DNA from: Shewanella olleyana
GTDB taxonomy: Bacteria > Pseudomonadota > Gammaproteobacteria > Enterobacterales > Shewanellaceae
DNA length: 64,000 nucleotides
NCBI RefSeq assembly: GCF_023283825.1
Contig: NZ_JAKILD010000018.1
Span: 1-64,000 of the forward strand
Direction: 5' to 3'
Shown: positions 37,980 through 46,647 of the stretch, one piece after another
Layout of the letters: the number at the start of each line of letters is the position of its first letter
How positions within the stretch are numbered: position 1 is the first letter of the stretch
Notes under the pieces: generated by a model
What the model was told of the DNA's origin: nothing
The model's database searches: none
What the model saw: the letters and a program-made list of their open reading frames with translations, nothing else
Translations under genes and position numbers: made by a program

Positions 37980-39803
37980 ATGAAACTTTCAACAATTTCA
38001 ATATCTCTCATTGCACTAGGTTTAACTGTTAGTAATTATGCACAAGCGAGTGATGATCGCTATGTGATTCAGGTGAACCCGCAACAACAGGGTGTAGTTA
38101 AAGCACTAGCTAAACAAATTGGTGCAGAAGTTCATGTAGAAGGCGATGGTTTCATCGCTGCTACCTTTAGTGGTAAAGATTTAGAGCAAGTAAAAGGTTT
38201 ACTTAATAATCTGCATATAACCTTAGTGGAAGTCGATCAAAAGCGTCATCTTATGGGATTTTCTGATGATGCTGGCAACCCAATGACAACACAAGTGACC
38301 CCATATGCAGTTTATCAATCTCAAGCTGATCAGGTCGCATTTGATCCAAATGCGGGTATCAAAGTATGTGTCATAGATTCAGGCTTAGACCGAAGCAACA
38401 ATGATTTTAACTGGAATAATATTACTGGTGACAATGACAGTGGTACAGGTAATTGGGATGACCATGGTGGCCCACACGGTACTCACGTTGCAGGGACAGT
38501 AGGCGCTGCAGATAATGGATTTGGCGTTATTGGTATGGCGCCAGGTGTTGATATGCACATTATCAAAGTATTCAATGATGACGGTTGGGGATACTCATCT
38601 GACTTAGCTCACGCAGCTGACTTATGTTCTCAAGCGGGCGCTAACATCATTAGCATGAGTCTTGGTGGCGGTGGCTCAAATAATACAGAGTCTAATGCTT
38701 TTCAAAGCTTCACTGATGCTGGCGGCTTAGTTGTTGCTGCAGCAGGTAACGATGGTAATAATGTCCGCTCATATCCAGCAGGCTACACCTCTGTCATGAT
38801 GATTGGTGCTAATGATGCCAATAATATTATTGCAGACTTTTCGCAATTCCCTTCATGTACTTCAGGGCGAGGAAAACGTGCCACTACTGATGAAACCATT
38901 TGTGTAGAAGTGACTGCTGGTGGTGTTGATACTTTATCTACTTATCCAGCTGGTCTTGCTACTGCCTCAAACTTATCAGCTGATGGGTTTGATTTAGCGT
39001 CTTCCGCGATGGAAAATTCAGGTTCAATTTCTGGTTCAACTTTTTACATGGGTACAGCTGAAAGCACAAATGCTGGTGCCAATGGTAATATCTGTATTAT
39101 CGATAGAGGCGTGATTTCATTCCATGACAAAGTCGCAAACTGTGAAGCCTCTGGCGGTTTAGGCGCAGTCATTATTAACAATGAGCCAGGTATGCTTTAT
39201 GGCACATTAGGCGATACTAACACTACGACTATTCCAGCTGTTGGTGCTGCTTTTGAAGATAGAGATTCACTGATTAATGCAACTTCCGCCAATATTAATA
39301 TAGGTACCTCTGACTTTGGCTTTATGAGCGGTACTTCAATGGCAACACCTGCGGTATCTGGTATTGCAGCGCTTGTTTGGTCAAACCATTCAGAATGTAC
39401 GGGTAGCGAAATTAGACAAGCCCTTAAATCAACCGCGCTTGATGCAGGTAGTGCAGGAAAAGATGAGTACTTTGGTTATGGTATTGTCCAAGCTGCTGCT
39501 GCAGATGCATACCTCAGTGAATTCGGTTGTGAAGGAGGAGTGACTCCACCGCCAACAGGAAGTGATATCAACCTCACACTTAATGGATATAAATCCAGAG
39601 GGGTTAAAAAAGTAGATTTAACCTATAACGGTGCAACCAGTACAAATGTCGATATCTATCGTGATAATGCTGTAGTAAGTACTTCGGCTAATAATGGCAG
39701 TTACACTGACACGATTACATCAAAAGGTGGAGGAAGCTACACTTACAAAGTATGTGAAGCCTCAACTGCAACTTGTAGTGATGATGTCAGCGTCTCTTTT
39801 TAA
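37980..39803 (+). CDS. Secreted S8 subtilisin-like protease with PA domain
   Basis: 607 residues. Signal peptide 1-23 (AQA), a propeptide-like segment about 25-95 (YVIQVNPQQQGVVKALAKQIGAEVHVEGDGFIAATF), then the S8 catalytic domain with Asp133 (VIDSGLD), His169 (HGTHVAG) and Ser453 (SGTSMATP). A PA domain is inserted between His and Ser (about 310-435). A C-terminal 80-residue FnIII-like domain (DINLTLNGYKSRGVKKVDLTYNG) follows a Pro/Thr linker. Extracellular protease. ATG at 37980 preferred because the signal peptide begins there; the open frame runs 21 codons upstream. Confidence 0.94.
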   Translation: MKLSTISISLIALGLTVSNYAQASDDRYVIQVNPQQQGVVKALAKQIGAEVHVEGDGFIAATFSGKDLEQVKGLLNNLHITLVEVDQKRHLMGFSDDAGNPMTTQVTPYAVYQSQADQVAFDPNAGIKVCVIDSGLDRSNNDFNWNNITGDNDSGTGNWDDHGGPHGTHVAGTVGAADNGFGVIGMAPGVDMHIIKVFNDDGWGYSSDLAHAADLCSQAGANIISMSLGGGGSNNTESNAFQSFTDAGGLVVAAAGNDGNNVRSYPAGYTSVMMIGANDANNIIADFSQFPSCTSGRGKRATTDETICVEVTAGGVDTLSTYPAGLATASNLSADGFDLASSAMENSGSISGSTFYMGTAESTNAGANGNICIIDRGVISFHDKVANCEASGGLGAVIINNEPGMLYGTLGDTNTTTIPAVGAAFEDRDSLINATSANINIGTSDFGFMSGTSMATPAVSGIAALVWSNHSECTGSEIRQALKSTALDAGSAGKDEYFGYGIVQAAAADAYLSEFGCEGGVTPPPTGSDINLTLNGYKSRGVKKVDLTYNGATSTNVDIYRDNAVVSTSANNGSYTDTITSKGGGSYTYKVCEASTATCSDDVSVSF

Positions 39804-39838
39804 GCGACTCACAATATAAAATAGCTTGTTAAACTTAA

Positions 39839-39876
39839 GACTAGAGTGAATGTATCGCCTTCACTCTAGTCTTTTT
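39839..39876 (+). terminator. Terminator of the S8 protease gene
   Basis: GACTAGAGTGAA and TTCACTCTAGTC (39839-39871), 12-bp perfect stem, followed by TTTTT. Confidence 0.93.
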
Positions 39877-39898
39877 ATAATTGCTTTCAAAACTCTCA

Positions 39899-41200
39899 CT
39901 AACCCACAATCGGCTTTTGGCCTGACGAAATCGTTTCTGCACTTTTCATCAACATATAAATACAGGTAGTGATTAGGCACACGCCTAAATAGATAATTAA
40001 GCCATTACCCGCCTCAGTGAATGTCGTCGCTAATAGTGGCCCTAATACTGAGCCTACGCTATAACACAGCAACATCATTTCAGTGGCCGACACCATTTTC
40101 TCAACGGGTAAGCTATCGCAAGCTAGGGTAATCGCAATTGGATACAGCGCAAAAGTGCTCGCCCCTAAGATTAAGAAGCTTAATCCCATCATAGCTAATG
40201 TTGAAGACTCCAAAACGCCCATGACAGCAAGACAACCTAGCATGCAAAATATTGCCATTAATAAGCTTTTACTCATGCGAGTCGACATCGCACTAGCAAT
40301 GGGTTGCACTAACATTCCACCCATAATGATGCTCGCCATTAACAATCCTGTATGGTCTGAAAATGCACTCGTATGGGTTAAATATGACGGCATTAAGCCG
40401 TATATAGTTCCTAGCAGCAGCCCTGATACCATGCAGCCAATAATCGCTGGTCGATTAATATGACGAATTTCTTTACGGCTAATACTTTGTTGATCATGAC
40501 TTGTTGGCTGACCTGAACGTATTAAAATCGGAGCCAGTGTCGCCATAAATAAGAGTAGTAATACATACAAGTAAGGCTGTATTCCGTCAGTGCCAAACAC
40601 TGAAATAGCCAGTTGTCCTACAGCACTACCGCCATACAATGCCGCCATATATAAACCCAAGCGTTTCGCGCGCTGTTTAGGGCAATTGGCCATTAATAAC
40701 CATGACTCTACGACAACAAACACACCTGCCACGGCCATACCCGCCACAAAGCGCGCAGCGAGCCAAGTCATTCCATGTGGCGCTAAAAGCATTAGCACAA
40801 CCGTCAATGCGACTAAGGATAAAAAAGCAATAAACGAACGTCTATGGCCAAGGCGTTTAATCACACCTTGAATACACGTCGCCCCTAATAGCAAACCAAA
40901 ATAAAACACACTCGCAAGCCAGGGCGTCAGCGACTGAGTGATACCGAAATGTGGTAATGATAAAGGAATAAGGCTCATTAAAAAGCCTGATGCGACAGCG
41001 AAAAAAGTTAAACCAACTACAGGGGTGGCGATGTTGCTTTCAACATTGTCGTGCGTGATTATCGTCAATTTCGTACTACTTAATTTAAAATTATGGAGGG
41101 TTAAATCATTCTTGGCGGCTAAAGGGTTAGAATACCCTAAGACTATTTTCGGCGAATGTAATCTCGAACCTAAAATAAGTAAAGCATTATTTCTTATCAA
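39899..41200 (-). CDS. MFS transporter
   Basis: Twelve membrane helices of the major facilitator superfamily (first TPVVGLTFFAVASGFLMSLIPLSL; loop motif IKRLGHRRSFIAFL between helices 2 and 3), resembling the YcaD group. Substrate unknown. The 433-residue frame from 41200 has 55 atypical residues before helix 1; an in-frame TTG at 41068 would start closer to it, so the true protein is probably about 389 residues. Convergent with the S8 protease gene. Confidence 0.85.
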   Translation of the reverse strand: MIRNNALLILGSRLHSPKIVLGYSNPLAAKNDLTLHNFKLSSTKLTIITHDNVESNIATPVVGLTFFAVASGFLMSLIPLSLPHFGITQSLTPWLASVFYFGLLLGATCIQGVIKRLGHRRSFIAFLSLVALTVVLMLLAPHGMTWLAARFVAGMAVAGVFVVVESWLLMANCPKQRAKRLGLYMAALYGGSAVGQLAISVFGTDGIQPYLYVLLLLFMATLAPILIRSGQPTSHDQQSISRKEIRHINRPAIIGCMVSGLLLGTIYGLMPSYLTHTSAFSDHTGLLMASIIMGGMLVQPIASAMSTRMSKSLLMAIFCMLGCLAVMGVLESSTLAMMGLSFLILGASTFALYPIAITLACDSLPVEKMVSATEMMLLCYSVGSVLGPLLATTFTEAGNGLIIYLGVCLITTCIYMLMKSAETISSGQKPIVG

Positions 41201-41491
41201 AACCCAAAATGATTAAATATTGAGTCACAAAGGCTATAAAGATCATATTTCGGTATAAAAAGCACACTAAACCAAACAAAAAAGGAAGCTGAAGAGTCAA
41301 GTAATGATACTAGCACTATGGGGGAAGTGATGATATGAAGTGATATAACTAAGTATTAAAACCACATACTTATACATCTAAATTTATACATATAACCATA
41401 CTTAAGTTAGTAATATAAGCACTAGACAATATTACAAGCCGAAAGAAGTAAATATCAAAGTAATGCAAGATAAAATGAGTTTACGTTGCGC
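41201..41491. other. AT-rich intergenic region
   Basis: Spacer between the MFS gene and the gene-fusion scar at 41492. Expected to hold the MFS promoter. No repeat or gene fragment recognised. Confidence 0.4.
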
Positions 41492-41590
41492 TTATTCGCA
41501 AGTGGAACTGTAATCATTGAGCTCAATCAGCCCTTTTAGAATAATGCCGTGATAACGGGCTTTTACTAACTGATAATCCATCTCTGGCGC
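41492..41590 (-). pseudogene. DUF3108 gene, 3' remnant
   Basis: Read on the minus strand this gives PEMDYQLVKARYHGIILKGLIELNDYSSTCE and a stop, nearly identical to the C-terminus of the intact DUF3108 protein at 44241-44975 (ending LLELNQYSSSCD). The remainder is gone; the fragment is joined at 41590 to the lyase remnant. Confidence 0.88.
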
Positions 41591-41809
41591 TGAAAATGAA
41601 GAAGTAAAAGTATTCAGTGTTGACCTTACTGAAGGGAATTATCAAGGCCATGAAGTAGACCAAGGCTACGGTAAAGACTGGATGAATTACAAAGCAGGTG
41701 CTTATAACCAGTGTAATACCAAGAAAGACAGCTCTGATTGCCAATGGCGCGGTATGGAAGCTGGTGATTACACCCAAGCCACCTTCTATCAATTAGAGTT
41801 AAATCAATG
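41590..41809 (+). pseudogene. PL7 alginate lyase, 3' remnant
   Basis: Starts GCTGAAAATGAAGAAGTAAA and follows the last 74 codons of the lyase at 36527 with few changes (catalytic Tyr region now NYKAGAYNQ), ending with the same QLELNQ stop. The 5' 270 codons are missing. This is a truncated paralogue. Confidence 0.92.
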
Positions 41810-41875
41810 ATCTAATAGTTCAAGAGTCTATGCGAATGCCTAGATTAGATGATGACAATACTCTTTAACTAAATA

Positions 41876-41906
41876 TAAAAACGGCCAATCAATGATTGGC
41901 CGTTTA
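41876..41906. terminator. Bidirectional terminator
   Basis: AAACGGCCAATCA and TGATTGGCCGTTT (41879-41905), A4 before; on the minus strand the stem is followed by TTTTATATTT, serving the LPMO gene. Confidence 0.82.
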
Positions 41907-41961
41907 ACTATTGATTTCTGCTCAATTATCAAGCTAACTTAAGCAACCTCAAGCCTATAAG

Positions 41962-43452
41962 TTATCGCCAAACACCCCACTCACCAGTCGTACCAGGCTC
42001 TTCACCTTGAGTCCACCATTGAGCAGTCCATTGTTGATTATTATGGGTAACAGTTTCGCCGCCATTATAAACTTTAGCTGCGCTCCATTGGTCAATAGGC
42101 TCAGGTCCTGGGCCAGGGCCTGGCTCGACATCAGTTGGAGCCACACTAAAACTATAAATAGTTTTATCTTCCTCACCTTGGCCTGCTGCCGTTAACTCAA
42201 AGCTGAATGTTTGAGCGGTATTTTCTAGTAACGCGGTGTTAATAATCAGCTCGTCATTTTGACCAAGCTCAGTTTCAACAGGTAGGCCACTCACTTGCAT
42301 CCAAGACAGTTGTTCAATTTCACCTTGGCTGTTTGCAGGAGTTAACACAACATATTCACCATGTGTTACTGTCGCATCAACAATCGACTTTAACACCGTA
42401 GGCGTGATCACCGCTTCAATGAATTCATTATTGGCAGTAATACTAAACTCACCATAACCCATTAAATCTTTTGAATTAAAGAAGTTATTATGTAGCTGAC
42501 CCTGAAAATACATATAGTGAGTCATTTCAGCATGCCAGCGACCAATAAACACATTTCCTTCGTACTGGTCTTGGTAGTAACCATTGACTTGAGATGCTAA
42601 CAAACGATCCCAATCCAATTGGTTGTCTTCAGTAATTTCTAGTGAAAAGCTTGAATGGATTTCGCCATTTTTATTGAATACTTTGTAGTTAACTGACTCA
42701 CCTAATTGCGGCGTCGTTAAACTAACATCATCAGGAATAAAGGCATCGCCTTGCTCTAAGTATGGTTCGGTAGGTTCTGGATCAATAGGTGCATCGCCAG
42801 TAATGGTGATATCACTACAGTTATAAAAACCTTCCCCAACAGGGTCTTCACGTTGCCAACGAGTATATAAAATGGCATCACCAGAACGATCTGCAGGGAT
42901 CGCAATATTCATTCGATACTTTCTATCCGCGCCTACAGCAACGTTGCCGTACTCTTGAATCAGTTCTAAATCATCCCAGTTTAATGGCTTAGAAACATCG
43001 ACTCCTGGTTTGGTTAAGTAAAACTGCCAAAATGAAGGGTTGTGTGGCGCTGTTGCATTAAAAACATATTCGAATTCACCTGTAGACAACTCGGTGCGAG
43101 TCCATGCTGAATGCTCTGCTCCCATGCCACGTTTTTGCGCATCGTTGGCATAGCATAAACTGCCATCTGGAATAGCAGCTTTAACAACATCCATATCATT
43201 ATAAGTTGGTGCAGGGATATTAATCGCAAATTCATTACGTTGAATAAATGGATAAGTACCAGAGATTTCCTTAGCTTGTGCACATGCTGCGTTTGGTGGA
43301 GTACCACTCCATAGACCGCCTTGCTCGTAACAAATAGATTGTCTTGCTTCAGGAAACTCTGCCCAACCGTGAGCTTGCGCTTGTTGACTTGGGATACCGA
43401 CATATAAAGCTGAAATAGCTGCTGCAGCACCTATCAAATTCATTTTTTTCAT
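41962..43452 (-). CDS. Secreted lytic polysaccharide monooxygenase (AA10) with chitin-binding domain, GbpA-like
   Basis: 496 residues. A signal peptide ends AQA, exposing His28 (HGWAEFPEARQ) as the N-terminal copper ligand; His114 (GAEHSAW) completes the histidine brace. The AA10 domain runs to about 210. Two middle domains follow (about 220-435), then a Pro/Gly linker and a C-terminal CBM5/12-type module from about 452 (WSAAKVYNGGETVTHNNQQWTAQWWTQGEEPG). This order is that of GbpA-type chitin-active enzymes. It oxidatively cleaves chitin and may aid attachment to chitin surfaces. Confidence 0.93.
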   Translation of the reverse strand: MKKMNLIGAAAAISALYVGIPSQQAQAHGWAEFPEARQSICYEQGGLWSGTPPNAACAQAKEISGTYPFIQRNEFAINIPAPTYNDMDVVKAAIPDGSLCYANDAQKRGMGAEHSAWTRTELSTGEFEYVFNATAPHNPSFWQFYLTKPGVDVSKPLNWDDLELIQEYGNVAVGADRKYRMNIAIPADRSGDAILYTRWQREDPVGEGFYNCSDITITGDAPIDPEPTEPYLEQGDAFIPDDVSLTTPQLGESVNYKVFNKNGEIHSSFSLEITEDNQLDWDRLLASQVNGYYQDQYEGNVFIGRWHAEMTHYMYFQGQLHNNFFNSKDLMGYGEFSITANNEFIEAVITPTVLKSIVDATVTHGEYVVLTPANSQGEIEQLSWMQVSGLPVETELGQNDELIINTALLENTAQTFSFELTAAGQGEEDKTIYSFSVAPTDVEPGPGPGPEPIDQWSAAKVYNGGETVTHNNQQWTAQWWTQGEEPGTTGEWGVWR

Positions 43453-44240
43453 TTACATTCCTTTTCTCATTTTTAGATTCCAGCGACTTTGTATACTGCT
43501 AAAAAGTGCCAGAACAACATCTTTACTACTATATTCACTTAGCTACTTTTGCAGACTGAATCATTTATTTGATGCCTGAACAAGAAAACTGTTATTCCAT
43601 TAAAATGAATACTGAATGTATAAATGACAGATCGAGTTTCACTCACCATTATTCCCATAACGCACAATCGAATTTATATGCATACAATTGGAATATAAAA
43701 ACAGATAAACAAAAGTCATCAAATATGTAGCGAGAGAATTATAATCATATACAAACAATTAAAAAGACAATAAAAACAAAATATTAAAATACAACTTCAA
43801 TTTGAACAAAATATATAACTAAAGAGCAAAAAACCAACCATAAATAGAGTTAATACTCAGTTTTATATGTCATTTTTTTCAAATTTAGATTGTTAACACA
43901 TATTAGAAATAAGACCGAATGTAATCTGCATAACATTGCAAAAACAACATTATCAACAGAAGCACTATATTCTTCGATACAGCACCTTAAATATCATCTA
44001 ATGGCGCAATGAGCTGCCTGGTTATCCATACATAAAATATGGATGAATTAGCGAATGGATATAAAATAAGTAAAATAGGAGGGGATGAATCAAATTAGCA
44101 ACAGTAATAGCAACAGTAATCTAATAATACAGCACTTAATTAAACAGCAGATTGTAATCTGCTTACACAAATTAGTTTGTCAACATTACAGTATGTTTAG
44201 CTATGATTTAAAATAATAAAAGCCCATATTGAATATTTGG
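43453..44240. other. Long AT-rich intergenic region
   Basis: 788 bases without a supported gene. Holds the LPMO promoter at its left edge. Includes ATCCATA/TATGGAT hairpin (44025-44045) and an (AGCAAC)-like AGTAATAGCAACAGTAAT stretch at 44096-44121. No remnant of a known gene recognised in six frames. Confidence 0.5.
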
Positions 44241-44975
44241 TTAGTCACAAGATGAACTGTATTGGTTAAGCTCAAGAAGCCCTTTTAAAATGATCCCATG
44301 ATAACGCGCTTTGACTAATTGATAATCCATCTCTGGGGCGAAATAATAAGTGACTTTTTCAGCACCTGACTGCTCAACAGGAATTAAGGTCACCTCTCCC
44401 CATGGTTCAATCTCTTCAGAAATAGGCTCTTTGACATAAAGTTGATAAGGCTCTATTGCATCAGATGCTTGCCTGACTAGTGCAAACTGAGTTCGACCTT
44501 GAAGTAAAAAATGACGCATTTGAATGGCTAAAGTATCCACATCTCGTAATGGGATAGTGGCTGAACTGTACTTATCTACATCACCGTCTATATCCACCTC
44601 TGATTCGAGACCGTCCTGACTAAAGGATACTTTCATGTCTCTAGCCCGAAAGCCTGTCACTAATTGATGGAAATTATCAGTAACCCATTCATCATGGGTA
44701 TTAGACCAAGACAGTTCAGCACGCTGATCGTATTGAGTGCCAACGCCTAAAATACTGGCTTTACTGGTTGATGTGACGACTGCAGACTTGCCCTGCCAAA
44801 CTTCGGTTCGCTCCATACTCCCCGTGTGGATCCCACTTAAATAAATATCATAGTGAGAAGTACGGCTGCACTGACTTTCGACAGCGGCATCCTGTTCATA
44901 TGCAATGGCGTAAAGTGGAAACAAGCTCCCCACCAGCACTAATATTACCGCTATTGTCAGTTTTAATACGCTCAT
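44241..44975 (-). CDS. DUF3108 domain periplasmic protein
   Basis: 244 residues with a signal peptide (1-25, YAIA). DUF3108 pattern: SHYDIYLSGIHTGSMERTEVW, DQRAELSWSN, and APEMDYQLVKARYHGIILKGLLELNQY at the end. The family is periplasmic or envelope-associated with unknown role. It lies 54 bases downstream of the BamA-like gene on the same strand, so the two probably form an operon. A 3' fragment of a second copy is at 41492. Confidence 0.82.
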   Translation of the reverse strand: MSVLKLTIAVILVLVGSLFPLYAIAYEQDAAVESQCSRTSHYDIYLSGIHTGSMERTEVWQGKSAVVTSTSKASILGVGTQYDQRAELSWSNTHDEWVTDNFHQLVTGFRARDMKVSFSQDGLESEVDIDGDVDKYSSATIPLRDVDTLAIQMRHFLLQGRTQFALVRQASDAIEPYQLYVKEPISEEIEPWGEVTLIPVEQSGAEKVTYYFAPEMDYQLVKARYHGIILKGLLELNQYSSSCD

Positions 44976-45029
44976 TACTTCTCTGCTATTTTACTATCGT
45001 GTTTAAACACACAACGTGAGTGATTTAGA

Positions 45030-46196
45030 TTAAAAAACTTCGTTCACATTCAGGTAGAAGTTAGTTTCATTTTCGCCAACGCCAACATCAAATCGTAAGT
45101 TGATATTGTCTTTAATTTTAAAGCGGAATCCGGTGCCGTAAGAGGCTAATAAGTCATCCGTTAGACCACTTACAGATGGAGCGACACTGCCTACAGCGCC
45201 CCAAAATACCATGCCATAACGTTGAAAAATCGGTAAGCGATACTCAACTTGCCCCATCATCATTTGTTCATCACGGTAACGGCCTTTGATAAAACCGCGC
45301 ATTGCACTAGAGCCACCTAAATCAGGCAGTAAGTTCCACGGCACATCGCCATTAGTAAAATGACCTTGTACTTGCCAAGCTATAAGACCTGGCGCATTAC
45401 TTAAAATAGATGTTGAGCTTAAATCGATGTAATTTGCCAGCTCAACATTGTAGGTCGAAAACGTTGAGTACTCACTATTTTGATATATGCCAGCATCGAT
45501 TTGAAATAACCAACCTTTGGTGGCATTTAATCTATAATCGCGGGAATCATAAATGCTGGTAACGACAACACCCGAGCTGAAATTGCTGGGTAAAATCTCA
45601 TCTGTTTCTAACGACTTTTCGGTTTCAACCAACTCAAGTTTATCTGCACTTGAGTATATAAAGTCGGCACCGACACCAATATAGTAATTATCAGCAAATT
45701 CAGTCATCCAACGCGGCTTAAAACTATAATGTTGTTCTTCAAATTCGTGGTGATTACTGTCTAAGTTACCGTCATCGATACCTTTGCCATAATAAACCGC
45801 CGCTTCATTGTAGAGTTCAACATCCAAAAGTAGACGTTGTTTTCCACCATTGAAGAAGGTCATATTTTCCGCTTCAATACCGTATGAGTTATTCATCGAC
45901 ACAAACGAATTAAGTACCAATGAGGAAGGCTGCTCTTCAGGCGTAGCATCCTCTGTTTTGTATAACCCCACCATCAGCAATCCAACGCCAAACTTTTTCT
46001 CAGGCGTGTAATACGCAGTAGGTAAATAGCTCATATCAATGGCTTTACTGTCATCAAATTCACCATCAGCGCCGAACACCGACAGTATTTCATCGACCCA
46101 AGTTGGTTCCATATCTTCAGGAGTTTCAAACAAAGGCTCAACAGCGACAGCTGAACTTGAAAATGCCAACAAGGTAGGAAGTAAAATCCGTTTCAT
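45030..46196 (-). CDS. BamA/TamA-type outer-membrane beta-barrel (surface antigen D15 family)
   Basis: 388 residues with a signal peptide (1-18, AVA). No POTRA domains. Barrel strands culminate in the conserved motif SAMRGFIKGRYRDEQM (the RGF lid lock) and the C-terminal strand NFYLNVNEVF ending in Phe. Short members of this family occur with DUF3108-like partners; transport or lipid-related roles are possible but unproven. A family A remnant lies about 100 bases upstream. Confidence 0.88.
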   Translation of the reverse strand: MKRILLPTLLAFSSSAVAVEPLFETPEDMEPTWVDEILSVFGADGEFDDSKAIDMSYLPTAYYTPEKKFGVGLLMVGLYKTEDATPEEQPSSLVLNSFVSMNNSYGIEAENMTFFNGGKQRLLLDVELYNEAAVYYGKGIDDGNLDSNHHEFEEQHYSFKPRWMTEFADNYYIGVGADFIYSSADKLELVETEKSLETDEILPSNFSSGVVVTSIYDSRDYRLNATKGWLFQIDAGIYQNSEYSTFSTYNVELANYIDLSSTSILSNAPGLIAWQVQGHFTNGDVPWNLLPDLGGSSAMRGFIKGRYRDEQMMMGQVEYRLPIFQRYGMVFWGAVGSVAPSVSGLTDDLLASYGTGFRFKIKDNINLRFDVGVGENETNFYLNVNEVF

Positions 46197-46297
46197 AAAT
46201 GCTCTGATTCAGTGATGGAGGAAATGGTTTATATCGGTAGATAACTTGCGATGCGCATTCTACCACTACAATTGTTTTCAACAATTAAATTCTTTTA

Positions 46298-46390
46298 GCT
46301 AGTCCTATTGAATCTTTACGAGTTGAATTTTGTTCGAGTTAAAAACGTTTTAATTGAAGCGAATGGATTGATGCCTAGGGGCCTATTTAA
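46298..46390 (-). mobile_element. Family A element, decayed remnant
   Basis: Reverse-orientation match to the right 90 bp of family A (GAATTTTGTTCGAGTTAAAA, GATTGATGCCTAG), then an abrupt join to a second GGGCCTATT end at 46379. Internally deleted or a nest of two truncated copies. Confidence 0.7.
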
Positions 46391-46440
46391 CCTCTTTTTT
46401 GAGCTGGTGTTTGTTGACCGACTCTACTGCGATATCGACT

Positions 46441-46497
46441 GTTACGAAGAATAACGACTGTTACGAAGAATAACGACTGTTACGAAGAATAACGACT
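46441..46497. repeat. 19-bp tandem repeat, three perfect copies
   Basis: Unit GTTACGAAGAATAACGACT at 46441, 46460 and 46479. Non-coding. The unit contains a GTTA/TAAC inverted pair. Confidence 0.95.
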
Positions 46498-46549
46498 CGA
46501 CAAAACTTCAGCCTCGCATATGAGGTCACAAACATACTGCAAAGATAAC

Positions 46550-46587
46550 CAAGAAAGAGAAAGAGAAAAAGAAAAAGAAAAAGAAAC
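46550..46587. repeat. Polypurine tract
   Basis: About 38 bases of only A and G, mostly AAAGAG then AAAAAG hexamers. Confidence 0.95.
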
Positions 46588-46600
46588 AGCCACTAACATT

Positions 46601-46640
46601 AACGTCAACAACGTCAACAACGTCAACAACGTCAACAACG
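46601..46640. repeat. 9-bp tandem repeat
   Basis: Four perfect AACGTCAAC units and part of a fifth, ending 8 bases from the stop codon of the diguanylate cyclase gene. Confidence 0.95.
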
Positions 46641-46647
46641 TAACGTA

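Noticed and set aside
41523..41792. Minus-strand frame of 89 codons, and its twin at 37322-37534
   Set aside because: Both are antisense to alginate lyase sequence; their similarity only reflects the duplicated lyase tail.
43014..43430. 138-codon minus-strand frame inside the LPMO gene
   Set aside because: Alternate frame of a gene with clear domain evidence.
46441..46640. CRISPR array
   Set aside because: Repeats are directly contiguous, with no spacers and no cas genes.
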